Assembly: GCA_015056305.1 (NCBI GenBank)
Contig: SVGO01000006.1
Span: 1 to 50,779, forward strand
From: Clostridiales bacterium
Lineage (GTDB): Bacteria; Bacillota; Clostridia; Christensenellales; Aristaeellaceae
Reading direction: 5' to 3'
Length of the DNA: 50,779 nt
Shown here one piece after another: positions 43,649 to 50,779 of the stretch. Both the position numbers and the translations under genes were made by a program. Each line of letters starts with the position of its first letter. Within the stretch, counting starts at the first letter, position 1. Below the pieces are notes generated by a model that searched no databases, was not told where the DNA came from, and saw only the letters and a program-made list of their open reading frames with translations.

Positions 43649-44807
43649 TCTCCGTATTCAAGTATTCGTCGTATGCATCCTCCAGCGATACATATCTTTC
43701 ACTGGTTTTCATGAAATCGGAATACACACGCCCTTCGCAGTCGAGCACCATATATCCTTCTTCCTTGAACAGGACATCAACGACGGGGTTATCTATCATT
43801 TCCAGCTCGATTTTCTGATTTGCATTGTAGTAACGATGGATCAGCCTGCCATTCTGAATCAGCAGGAAGCCCCTTTTCTTTCCACCTGTGCTGAACGCGC
43901 TGACGTCATTCAAATTCTGCAGATCCCAGTCCTTTTGCCAATTTCCGTTTTTTCTTTCATAAATTCTGAGCATATCTCCGTTATTTGTGAATTGTTCAAT
44001 CTTCTGATCATCGCTTATGCTGACATCGGGCAGGAAATCAATCACATAATTGCCGGCAACATTCATATAGCGGTATTCCCCGCCTTTTATCACTATACTG
44101 TCTATCGGTACTTCATCATCATTCCGCATCAGTTCTATGACTGCCTTTCCATCTCCGGATGCCATTATCTTCACCGTTCGGATTTTTAAGCCGGAGCTGA
44201 GCAATGGATCCTCATAAATCCGATAGCAATAGGGTTCCTCTCTTGCCTTGATCACCAGTTCGTTCTCCACTGTAAATTTGTCTGTAATCGAATCTCCCCA
44301 GGCATAATTCATGGCGTCAAATTCAGACAGTTCACAGATAGCAAGCAATCTGATTGCTTCTGATACGTAATTCCCCTCATCTGCAGACATGATTCCTTCA
44401 GCAATATAAGCAACTTTTTTGTAATAGTTTCCTTTCCTGATATCCTCCGTCAGTTCTTCTTGAAACTTTTCCCAACTGTTATCGTAATATGTTGCTTTTC
44501 CGGACTTCAAATCCATGTACGACGCATGATAGTTTTTCTCGAAAAAGGCATCGAACAGGCGTTTAAGCGCCGCTTCCGCCGTCGTTTCTTCTCCATTATT
44601 TGGGAAACACAGATAATTATACCAGAATTCTTTATTCAGCCTCAAGGCAGGCTCATCGCCGACCATCAGCTTCATAGGACAGCTGTGCGTTTTTGCAAAA
44701 CGACAAAACACTTCCAGCTGTTCATCAATTTGATACGGATCAAAATTCTCTTTCAGATCCAACATATGTACAATGCATTCTCCGTCGATTTTCAGCCTTT
44801 CTATCAT
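43623..44807 (-). CDS. Unknown soluble protein of the island
   Basis: 394 residues from ATG at 44807 (GGGGG about ten bases upstream; the longer track start would overlap the preceding gene by 44 bases). The N-terminal part is alpha/beta (CIVHMLDLKENFDPYQIDEQ), the middle is helical, and the C-terminal 150 residues look like beta-propeller or beta-meander repeats (FLLIQNGRLIHRYYN, YMVLDCEGRVYSDF). No signal peptide or transmembrane helix. No family recognised. It lies 22 bases after paralogue C. Confidence 0.72.
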   Translation of the reverse strand: MIERLKIDGECIVHMLDLKENFDPYQIDEQLEVFCRFAKTHSCPMKLMVGDEPALRLNKEFWYNYLCFPNNGEETTAEAALKRLFDAFFEKNYHASYMDLKSGKATYYDNSWEKFQEELTEDIRKGNYYKKVAYIAEGIMSADEGNYVSEAIRLLAICELSEFDAMNYAWGDSITDKFTVENELVIKAREEPYCYRIYEDPLLSSGLKIRTVKIMASGDGKAVIELMRNDDEVPIDSIVIKGGEYRYMNVAGNYVIDFLPDVSISDDQKIEQFTNNGDMLRIYERKNGNWQKDWDLQNLNDVSAFSTGGKKRGFLLIQNGRLIHRYYNANQKIELEMIDNPVVDVLFKEEGYMVLDCEGRVYSDFMKTSERYVSLEDAYDEYLNTENEPEGSEE

Positions 44808-44829
44808 CGCGTCGTCGCCCCCTGGTATT

Positions 44830-45996
44830 TTATAGCGGTCTTCTGTCGATATTTTTTCTGCTGATTCTTGCACGCTCTTTCAAATATGCTTCGTTTGCTC
44901 TCTTGTCAGAAAGCAGGTGTTGAATCGTTCTGACAAAGTATTCCCTGGCCTGCTTCATAACCGAATGCGCGCCGGCCATATATCTTCTGCCGATGCCGCG
45001 AAGACCTTCCTGAATATCCGAAGTTTTCAGAACATGTGCAGACATAATCATATTTCTCTCTTCGCTCCACGTCCGCATTCCCTTTGTCATGGCAAACAGC
45101 GTGCCCATGACCGCATTAAGAATCGCCGGCATGCTCTTCATGAAACCGAATACGCCGAATATTACCGTCATTGCGCCGGAAACCATCGCAGCAACCAAAA
45201 GCGTGCCCGTCACCATGCTCAGCATATTCAGCCTGCTTTCTCCGGCTGCGCTTGCTCCTTCCTGGCTTCCTGTGCCGCCGGCGATGCGCAGCCGTTCAAA
45301 CTCCCCGCATACCGCCACGGCCGTCTGCTGCAGCGTTATATCCACCGGAATATCGGATGCGTATTCCTGATTCTTTATGCCCGTGTAGATCAGCATCGCA
45401 GCAATCGCGCGATACTCACAATACATCTCCTTCTCGGTTTCCAGCCCGATCCGGACAATCAGGCTGTCCATCTGATTTTCTTTCGCCGCCGTTTCCATTT
45501 CGTCTGCATGCGCCGGAAGCTCAGCAAACAATATCCCGCAATGTCTCAGTGCATGGAGCGCCGTCTCCCGGACCTGCTTGAGCAGCTCCGGCGTAATCTC
45601 GTCTGAAATTCCCCTTTGCTCGATCTTCACCAGCGTGTCACAGTAATCACAGTTTTCCCCATGGAGCTGCGCGGTGGAAGCAGAAACTGCGGCAGCCGTC
45701 TCCATCCAGAATATATACTTTTCCCGATCGTTCTTTCCTTCTTCCATTCTTCTGGCAAATTCCATCAGATACTCGCTTGCATGATTTGCCGCCTGTTGAT
45801 ACGCCTGATCAAACTGCCGGATACACCCGAGCAGACTGTCGGCCATGATGTATCCCTGCTCCATGGTCTTGTCTTCCAGTTTTTCAACGTAAATCTGCGC
45901 AAGGATATCCCTCGCGCTCATATCGTTTACCTTTGCGTTCATATACGCCCCGGTCTGTTCGGCGATCCCGTCAAACATACTCCCGGTATATTTCAT
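44830..45996 (-). CDS. Unknown membrane protein, island paralogue C
   Basis: 388 residues. It has the same two blocks as A and B: FARRMEEGKNDREKYIFWME and EYRAIAAMLIYTGIKNQE...DITLQQTAVAVC. A two-helix hydrophobic hairpin follows (MLSMVTGTLLVAAMVSGAMT; AILNAVMGTLFAM), then a basic tail (YLKERARISRKNIDRRPL). Strong GGAGG before ATG. The order in the operon (HTH, C, unknown, AAA, YbjN, B, A) suggests that B and C are alternative or paired membrane subunits. Confidence 0.78.
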   Translation of the reverse strand: MKYTGSMFDGIAEQTGAYMNAKVNDMSARDILAQIYVEKLEDKTMEQGYIMADSLLGCIRQFDQAYQQAANHASEYLMEFARRMEEGKNDREKYIFWMETAAAVSASTAQLHGENCDYCDTLVKIEQRGISDEITPELLKQVRETALHALRHCGILFAELPAHADEMETAAKENQMDSLIVRIGLETEKEMYCEYRAIAAMLIYTGIKNQEYASDIPVDITLQQTAVAVCGEFERLRIAGGTGSQEGASAAGESRLNMLSMVTGTLLVAAMVSGAMTVIFGVFGFMKSMPAILNAVMGTLFAMTKGMRTWSEERNMIMSAHVLKTSDIQEGLRGIGRRYMAGAHSVMKQAREYFVRTIQHLLSDKRANEAYLKERARISRKNIDRRPL

Positions 45997-46272
45997 ATAT
46001 ATACCTCCGACATCGAACGACTGAATTTAATTTCACTGCGCTTATTCGCCTATTCCTGATGCATGCCTTTTCCCTGCGCTTTTCTTCAGTATCATAAAGC
46101 ATATCTCCCTTTATGATCAGTATTTTGCCTCTGCATCTTCCAGCGCTGCCTGGTCATTATCTGATAAACACACAATTATTCTTTGCTTCCCGTCGATGTA
46201 TTTTCTCTGTATGAAAAAATTATACAACCTTCCAATCAGTTCATTTCGTTTATCAAGAATAAAATTGTCTGT

Positions 46273-47109
46273 TTATACCTTTATATCTTCAAGCTCACGG
46301 ATACGTGCATTCATTCTGTCAATGCGTTCTTTCAGCTTTTTCTTTATTTGTCCCTTTTTATTCCACTTTTTCATTCTCTTTTTCTCTTCGTTTTTAAATT
46401 CTTCATTCATTCTATCAATCTCTTGATTCGTTATTTCAATTTCCTCTTTCAGTTTATCTATATCATTTTTGATTTCATTATATTTCGCTTCGAAGTCATC
46501 ATCGTCATATTTTCTTTTATCTTCCAGATAATTAGATGCAGAATCATACTCTCTTTGTGCAATGAATTGCAAAATCTTCTGATCATTATGCGAACTATAA
46601 TCAGAGTATCCTGCTTTTTTCAGCAGCCGCTCCGCGTCATATTTGCTCAATTCCAGATTTATGATAATTTTAAACAGCGTCTTCTTTCTGGGATTCTTTC
46701 CCAGCTTCATAGAGCTCCATACACTTCCTGTTATATCTGCATCGCCATAAAATCGAACAACATCATATTCATCTTTGATTCTTAAAGGCCTGCGTTCTTT
46801 CTCCGCCCTTTTTCGGTTTTTTTCAATTGTTTTTTCCTCTAGCCTGTATTTTTCTCCAAATCTGCGAATCAGGCGGCAAATCATTTCAAACAGCGTTTCT
46901 GCCTTGCTTTGATTTGCCTCTTGTTCAAGCGCTATTCTCTCCGATTCCGGAATATCCGGAGGAGCAAAATCTTCATCTGAATACACCGCTGCCTGATTCA
47001 GCGTAAAGGCATCCGGATTTTTTTCCATAGCATACTGCAGATTACGCCGTTCCTCTTCATGGATCAACAGACGATTTGACATCTCATCCATAGATTTTCT
47101 TCCCTTCAA
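46273..47109 (-). CDS. HTH-like and coiled-coil protein, first gene of the island
   Basis: 278 residues (start at MKGRKSMDE or at the second Met). The central region TGSVWSSMKLGKNPRKKTLF followed by KIIINLELSKYDAERLLKKAGY resembles the XRE-like helical domain found in many Firmicutes regulators and conflict proteins. The C-terminal 75 residues are a charged coiled coil (NDIDKLKEEIEITNQEIDRM). Very AT-rich. It is promoter-proximal in the block, so it is a candidate regulator for the shared palindromes. Directly after its TAA the same frame stays open for about 50 more codons. Confidence 0.75.
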   Translation of the reverse strand: MKGRKSMDEMSNRLLIHEEERRNLQYAMEKNPDAFTLNQAAVYSDEDFAPPDIPESERIALEQEANQSKAETLFEMICRLIRRFGEKYRLEEKTIEKNRKRAEKERRPLRIKDEYDVVRFYGDADITGSVWSSMKLGKNPRKKTLFKIIINLELSKYDAERLLKKAGYSDYSSHNDQKILQFIAQREYDSASNYLEDKRKYDDDDFEAKYNEIKNDIDKLKEEIEITNQEIDRMNEEFKNEEKKRMKKWNKKGQIKKKLKERIDRMNARIRELEDIKV

Positions 47110-47345
47110 CAGACTGGATTTTTGCTCAAAATCAGATCGTTTCCATTCCGTTTTGAATGATACAATTCAGACATTTTATGATCTGACTGACTTTCGATTT
47201 ATTCATAATTTCATTTCAGCAATGACAATCGTACTGAACCTGCTGCAGCCTGCAGATTCTTTATATATTCCTACCGATAAGAGATTTCCGCAATCATTGA
47301 TAGCCGATAACTATGACGCTGTTTTTCGTTTTTTATACTGATTGT

Positions 47346-47374
47346 ATTATAGCATTCAGTTTTTCCGTGTTCAA
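47346..47374 (-). promoter_or_regulatory. Promoter of the island's first gene
   Basis: On the minus strand TTGAAC (47369-47374), 17 bases, TATAAT (47346-47351). The leader to 47109 is about 230 bases and contains AAAAAACGAAAAACAG just after the start point, a half of the island palindrome. No gene is seen in 47110-47345. Confidence 0.65.
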
Positions 47375-47459
47375 GCCAGATCTGCAGCCCTCAAATCTAT
47401 TTCATCGCCGATGGCATATAGCGTAAGGCGTTGTATCCGCATAAATAGAAGAAACAGAA

Positions 47460-47491
47460 AGCCAGCGTGTCCATCATGGTCACGCCGGCTC
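47460..47491 (-). terminator. Hairpin after the M13 peptidase remnant
   Basis: Stem AGCCAGCGTG / CACGCCGGCT (one mismatch) extended by CCAT/ATGG; the minus strand continues TTCTGTTTC. Confidence 0.6.
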
Positions 47492-47524
47492 TCATTATGT
47501 GGCAATTGAGGTTATCTATAGGCA

Positions 47525-47707
47525 TTACCAGACATTCAGGCGGCTTCCCGATGCAAGATACATGTCATCCCCCTCAGCAATATCATAGGCGCTGTGGAAT
47601 TCCTCAAACTGCTGCACGATGGCGTTGGTACACAGATAGTACGGCGGATGGGTACCGGTCTGCAATCTCTGCACAAGGCCTTCTTCCGTTACCAACATGC
47701 GGCACAT
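47525..47707 (-). pseudogene. M13 (neprilysin/PepO-type) metallopeptidase, C-terminal remnant
   Basis: The last 60 or so residues of an M13 peptidase are recognisable: TEEGLVQRLQTGTHPPYYLC, NAIVQQFEEFHSAYDIAEGD and a final tryptophan (RLNVW). Intact M13 enzymes of about 630-700 residues end GDGMYLAP...R-x-x-x-W; here Gly is Asp (GDDMYLASGS) and the HPP-x-x-x-R arginine is Cys. The catalytic HExxH part is absent. It lies 60 bases inside the right direct repeat, a leftover of an earlier gene at this border. Confidence 0.75.
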
Positions 47708-47767
47708 AGCGGTATATGTTCTTACCCAATAAAATCAGAATTTTATTCACTAAAAGTTCAAGTATTC

Positions 47768-47894
47768 TTAGATTTTCGCTCTATGCCATACAAAAAGACC
47801 TTGAGGGATTGCTCCTTCAAGGTCTTCATTGTTTGATTGTGATTGAGGATCAGTCACTTTGCCTCATAGAGGATCTAAGAGGTTGCCTCGGGAC
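47768..47894. repeat. 127-bp direct repeat, right copy (DR-R), with terminator hairpin
   Basis: Direct-orientation partner of 32254-32380. It ends eight bases before the guaA stop codon, so on the minus strand its hairpin (GACCTTGAAGGA...TCCCTCAAGGTC, then TTTTTG) is the guaA terminator. Confidence 0.93.
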
Positions 47895-47902
47895 AAATTT
47901 TC

Positions 47903-48901
47903 TTATTCCCACTCGATGGTGCCGATGGGCTTCGGGGTCAGGTCCAGCAGAACGCGGTTGATGCCCTCGACCTCATGGGTGATGCGGTAGGTGATGTGGT
48001 GCAGCAGTGCGTACGGGATCTCCTCGATGGTGGCGGTCATCGCGTCCTTGGTATTGACAGCACGGATGATGGCCGGCCAGCCTTCGTAGCGGCTTTCGTC
48101 CTTGACGCCAACGCTCTTGATGTCCGGAACGGCGATGAAGTACTGCCAAACCTTCTCGTTCAGGCCGTTCTTCTCGAACTCCTCGCGCAGGATCGCATCG
48201 GCCTCACGCAGCGCATGCAGGCGGTCGCGGGTGATCGCGCCCAGGCAGCGCACGCCCAGGCCCGGGCCCGGGAACGGCTGACGATAAACCATGCCGTGCG
48301 GCAGACCCAGAGCCTCGCCGACCACGCGGACTTCGTCCTTGAACAGCAGCTTGATCGGCTCCACCAGTTCAAACTGCAGGTCCTCCGGCAGACCGCCGAC
48401 GTTGTGATGGGACTTGACAGCCTTCTTGCCTTCGGCAGCCTTCATGGACTCCAGAATGTCGGGGTAGATGGTGCCCTGCGCCAGGAAAGAAATGCCCTCC
48501 AGCTTGCGGGCTTCCTCGGCGAACACGGTGATGAACTCCTTGCCGATGATCTTGCGCTTGCGCTCCGGCTCGGATACGCCGGCCAGCAGGCCAAGGAAAT
48601 GATCGGTCGCATCCACATAGATCAGATTGGCGTCCAGACCATCCTTGAACATCTTGATAACGCCTTCGGACTCATCCTTGCGCATCAGGCCATGATTGAC
48701 ATGCACGCAGACGAGCTGCTTGCCAATGGCCTTGATCAGCAGCGCCGCAACAACGGAGCTGTCCACGCCGCCGGAGAGCGCCAGCAGCACCTTCTTATCG
48801 CCAACCTGCGCACGAACGGCAGCAACCTGCTCCTCGATGAAGGCATTGGCCAGTTCCATCGTGGTGATGCGCGCCATGGATTCGGGACGAATATTGCTCA
48901 T
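47903..48901 (-). CDS. guaA: GMP synthase ATP-pyrophosphatase subunit
   Basis: 332 residues from ATG at 48901 (AGGAGTG upstream); the track's longer start has no support. The PP-loop SGGVDSSVVAALL is at about 43-55, and the GMP-synthase C-terminal dimerisation domain ends KPIGTIEWE. It converts XMP to GMP using ATP and ammonia. The class I glutamine amidotransferase domain that forms the first 200 residues of most bacterial GuaA is missing, so a separate amidotransferase subunit, as in archaea, must supply ammonia. None is visible in the window. Confidence 0.93.
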   Translation of the reverse strand: MSNIRPESMARITTMELANAFIEEQVAAVRAQVGDKKVLLALSGGVDSSVVAALLIKAIGKQLVCVHVNHGLMRKDESEGVIKMFKDGLDANLIYVDATDHFLGLLAGVSEPERKRKIIGKEFITVFAEEARKLEGISFLAQGTIYPDILESMKAAEGKKAVKSHHNVGGLPEDLQFELVEPIKLLFKDEVRVVGEALGLPHGMVYRQPFPGPGLGVRCLGAITRDRLHALREADAILREEFEKNGLNEKVWQYFIAVPDIKSVGVKDESRYEGWPAIIRAVNTKDAMTATIEEIPYALLHHITYRITHEVEGINRVLLDLTPKPIGTIEWE

Positions 48902-48950
48902 AATAATCACTCCTGTAAATAAATCAAAGAATGAACGATTTACGGAACAT

Positions 48951-48980
48951 ATTTTATCACGCTGTCTGCATGATTGTAAA
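48951..48980 (-). promoter_or_regulatory. guaA promoter
   Basis: On the minus strand TTTACA (48975-48980), 18 bases, TAAAAT (48951-48956), about 50 bases upstream of the ATG. Confidence 0.6.
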
Positions 48981-49051
48981 TAAAACTGAAAAATTTCCTG
49001 TATGAACGTTCGCCTTTTTAGCATAGCCCATTCTTCGGTTTTTTACGCATA

Positions 49052-49080
49052 TTTACACTAGGAGGCAATTCCGATATAAT
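49052..49080 (+). promoter_or_regulatory. Promoter of the S51 peptidase operon
   Basis: TTTACA (49052-49057), 17 bases, TATAAT (49075-49080), 33 bases before the ATG. Confidence 0.8.
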
Positions 49081-49112
49081 GACAAGGTATTGCTTGAAAC
49101 CGGGTGATTTTT

Positions 49113-49859
49113 ATGATTCTGTTTATGACCAGCAGCCCCTGCGACGACAACGTTCCTGCGGGCGTTTCCCTTCCGTGCATCTTCGACACGCGCAATCATT
49201 TCGTGGACAACCTGCGCGCCCATTGGAAGCCGGACAGCCGGCTCGTCGTGATCTGCTCGGACGCGCACAATTTTCCGCTCAACGATGAGATGTGCGACAC
49301 ATTCACCAAGTGCTTTAATTATCACGGCCTGACGGTCCGCGAGAGCGTCATGCTCGACAGCCGAAACGAGCGCGACGCTGGCCGCATCCTGGCGCTCAGC
49401 GACGCCGTGCTGCTGGGCGGCGGGCATGTGCCCACACAGAAGGCCTTCTTTGAGCGCATTGGTCTTCGAGCTCTTTTGCGCGAATACACCGGCGTGATCA
49501 TGGGCGTGAGCGCAGGCTCGATGAACTGCAGGGACGTGGTCTATGCCCAGCCGGAGCTGCCGGGCGAGTCGATCGATCCCGCGTATCAGCGTTTCATTCC
49601 GGGGCTGGGGCTCTCGCGCGTGCAGATCCTGCCGCACTATCAGATGGTCAGGGACAACATTCTCGACGGCAAGCGATTGTTTGAGGATATCACGTTCTCC
49701 GACAGCTGCGGCCGCTCGTTCTATGCGCTCCCGGATGGCAGCTACGTCATGCGCGCTGGCGACGAGTATACGCTCTGGGGCGAGGGATACCGCATCCGAG
49801 ACGGACGGATGGAGCAAATCTGCCGCGAGGGCGAACATATCATCATTTCGGAGGAATAA
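49113..49859 (+). CDS. Peptidase S51 family protein (dipeptidase E-like)
   Basis: 248 residues. The class I amidotransferase-like fold of S51 is visible: VVICSDAHNFPLNDE, ALSDAVLLGGGHVPTQ and the nucleophile elbow GVSAGSMN (Ser133), followed by GLGLSRVQILPHYQ with a conserved His. S51 enzymes release N-terminal Asp from dipeptides (PepE) or cut cyanophycin. No signal peptide, so cytosolic. I use the ATG of MILFMTSSP because GGGTGA lies before it. It ends two bases before the next ATG. Confidence 0.86.
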   Translation: MILFMTSSPCDDNVPAGVSLPCIFDTRNHFVDNLRAHWKPDSRLVVICSDAHNFPLNDEMCDTFTKCFNYHGLTVRESVMLDSRNERDAGRILALSDAVLLGGGHVPTQKAFFERIGLRALLREYTGVIMGVSAGSMNCRDVVYAQPELPGESIDPAYQRFIPGLGLSRVQILPHYQMVRDNILDGKRLFEDITFSDSCGRSFYALPDGSYVMRAGDEYTLWGEGYRIRDGRMEQICREGEHIIISEE

Positions 49860-49861
49860 GC

Positions 49862-50410
49862 ATGGAGCTTTTTCGCGGACGGCCGCAAAATGCCGAGGGC
49901 AGGCTGGACAAGGAGATGCGCGTATACGATCTGCTCGATCGTCTGGGGATTGAGTACGAGCGCACGGACCACATCGCCGCGATGACTATGGAGGACTGTC
50001 TGGAGATCGACAGGATTCTGGACGTGGTCATCTGCAAGAATCTGTTTCTGTGCAACCGGCAAAAGACGAAATTTTATCTTCTGATGATGCCGGGCGACAA
50101 GGTCTTTAAGACAAAGGATCTATCCGGCGCCATCGGGTCGTCCCGTCTGTCGTTTGCCGATCCTGAGTACATGGAGAAGTATCTGGATATCACGCCCGGC
50201 GCGGTATCGGTGATGGGGCTGATGAACGACACGGAAAATCATGTGCAGCTGATCATGGACAGGCCCGTGGTGGAAAGTGCGCTGCTGGGGTGTCATCCGT
50301 GCGTGAATACGTCCAGCCTGAGGATGAAGACGAAAGATGTGATGGAAAAGTTTCTGCCAGCTGTGCATCATGAGGCGATTGTCGTGGATCTGCCGGAATA
50401 CGAAAAGTGA
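49862..50410 (+). CDS. Prolyl-tRNA editing-domain deacylase (ProXp/PrdX-like)
   Basis: 182 residues of the YbaK/ProRS-INS superfamily. The landmarks fit the PrdX/ProXp-ala group: VICKNLFLCNRQKTKFYLLM, KVFKTKDLSGAIGSSRLSFA, ITPGAVSVMGLMND and the C-terminal LLGCHPCVNTSSL. These cytosolic proteins hydrolyse mischarged Ala-tRNA(Pro) in trans. Start codon two bases after the S51 stop, so a coupled operon. Full family length with no visible defect. Confidence 0.88.
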   Translation: MELFRGRPQNAEGRLDKEMRVYDLLDRLGIEYERTDHIAAMTMEDCLEIDRILDVVICKNLFLCNRQKTKFYLLMMPGDKVFKTKDLSGAIGSSRLSFADPEYMEKYLDITPGAVSVMGLMNDTENHVQLIMDRPVVESALLGCHPCVNTSSLRMKTKDVMEKFLPAVHHEAIVVDLPEYEK

Positions 50411-50439
50411 GCAATATGGATATTTAGTTCATTAAGTTG

Positions 50440-50640
50440 GGGATCGCCGCCTGCGGGCGGGACCTCATCCGTCACGGCTGACGCCGCGCCACCTTCCCCA
50501 TAGGGGAAGGTTTCCTTACTCCGCGGGTAATACAATCTTTGATTTAAAAGAAGCATTCCAACAAGATTTGCCTTCCCCTTTGGGGAAGGTGGCAGTCCGA
50601 AGGACTGACGGATGAGGTCCCCGGCCGCAGCCGGACCATT
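50440..50640. repeat. Inverted-repeat intergenic element (CCTTCCCC...GGGGAAGG type)
   Basis: The left half has GACCTCATCCGTCACGGC then GCCACCTTCCCCATAGGGGAAGG; the right half has CCTTCCCCTTTGGGGAAGGT then GACTGACGGATGAGGTCC. The ends are inverted copies (GACCTCATCCGTC / GACGGATGAGGTC) around an AT-rich centre, giving a MITE-like, non-coding structure. The ORF at 50368-50643 is an artefact of it. Confidence 0.8.
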
Positions 50641-50689
50641 CATACAGAAATCCTATCGAAGTGTATCAGAATCAAAAGCGTCGCCTATC

Positions 50690-50779
50690 GGCTCCTGTTT
50701 GATTCCCGCTTATCTTGCGCTTCGCGCATGGGCTACGTTGGGGATTTCATCCCCAAACCCCTGACAAGGGACTTCGCCC
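50690..50779. repeat. Dispersed intergenic repeat, copy 6 (cut by the window end)
   Basis: Contains GCGCTTCGCGCATGGGCTAC, GTTGGGGATTTCATCCCCAA and then ACCCCTGACAAGGG, matching copy 3 and copy 2. It continues beyond the window. Confidence 0.65.

Larger units (their letters stand above)
32254..47894. mobile_element. Putative genomic island bounded by 127-bp direct repeats
   Basis: A 15.6-kb block with lower GC than both flanks by eye, about a dozen genes all on the minus strand, no housekeeping function recognised, direct repeats at both ends and gene remnants beside the borders (radical SAM on the left, M13 peptidase on the right). No integrase, transposase, relaxase or phage gene is seen, so the route of acquisition is unknown; homologous recombination between the repeats could delete the block. 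Removing it would leave eno-EamA convergent with guaA around one repeat. Confidence 0.6.

Noticed and set aside
46042-46095. 17-codon ORF on the minus strand with a well-spaced GGAG before paralogue C
   Set aside because: Too short, no conservation can be judged, and composition is unremarkable; it could be a leader peptide but I cannot support it.
47153-47341. 62-residue plus-strand ORF upstream of the island's first gene
   Set aside because: No ribosome binding site, it overlaps the leader and promoter region of the minus-strand gene, and shows no family resemblance.
32254-47894. Island as a prophage, ICE or IS-flanked transposon
   Set aside because: No integrase, transposase, capsid, portal, relaxase or conjugation gene is recognisable. 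The direct repeats are long and contain a terminator rather than looking like IS ends or a short att core.
50368-50643. 91-residue minus-strand ORF
   Set aside because: It is contained in the palindromic repeat element and overlaps the deacylase gene on the other strand.

Overview
The window looks like chromosomal DNA from an anaerobic, probably gut-dwelling member of the Bacillota (Clostridia). Evidence: strong Shine-Dalgarno sites, consensus sigma-A promoters, B. subtilis-type parS sites, a CIRCE element, a tandem glycine riboswitch, AddB, BspA-type LRR proteins, xylan-degrading enzymes and an exported flavin reductase. I cannot name the species. Most of it is GC-rich by eye, but roughly 32.4-47.8 kb is clearly more AT-rich and is a separate block.

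Layout. 0-5.7 kb: start of a sugar kinase (KdgK), a MATE exporter, an ArsR-type repressor with its own promoter/operator, and an addB gene without addA beside it. 5.7-5.8 kb: three parS centromere sites within about 100 bp, suggesting an origin-proximal position. 5.9-9.9 kb: a metallophosphoesterase, then two exported phosphodiester glycosidases and a secreted protein of unknown role. 10-10.4 kb: tRNA-Ser(CGA) beside palindromic repeats that copy its 3' end. 10.4-19.2 kb: htpG with a CIRCE, a glycine-riboswitch-controlled Na+/amino-acid symporter, a ClC transporter, an MFS permease, a small anchored protein and a CNNM/CorC-type membrane protein. 19.6-23.5 kb: a GH31-GH120 operon for xylose-containing oligosaccharides.

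23.8-30.2 kb: an exported redox locus. It holds an FMN+FAD extracellular reductase, a two-component system, a Tat-exported cysteine-rich TSCPD protein, a Sec-exported FMN_bind-TSCPD fusion and a TauE/SafE permease. The two exported TSCPD proteins share extra cysteines and a C-terminal GTxCxGC motif, and I know of no described system of this composition.

30.3-32.2 kb: a broken 36-codon start of an anaerobic sulfatase-maturase-type radical SAM gene, then enolase and a half-size EamA transporter. 32.25-47.9 kb: a 15.6-kb block bounded by near-identical 127-bp direct repeats. All of its genes lie on the minus strand: an HTH/coiled-coil protein, three paralogues of an unrecognised family (two with a transmembrane hairpin), a Ycf46-like AAA+ ATPase, a YbjN-like protein, three BspA-type LRR proteins without signal peptides, a propeller-like protein and two further unknown proteins. 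Three promoters in it share a TTTCGTTTT/AAAACGAAA palindrome. No integrase, transposase or phage gene is visible. This block is the best candidate for an undescribed system. 47.9-50.8 kb: a GMP synthase ATP-pyrophosphatase subunit lacking the amidotransferase domain, an S51 peptidase, a Pro-tRNA editing protein and intergenic repeats.
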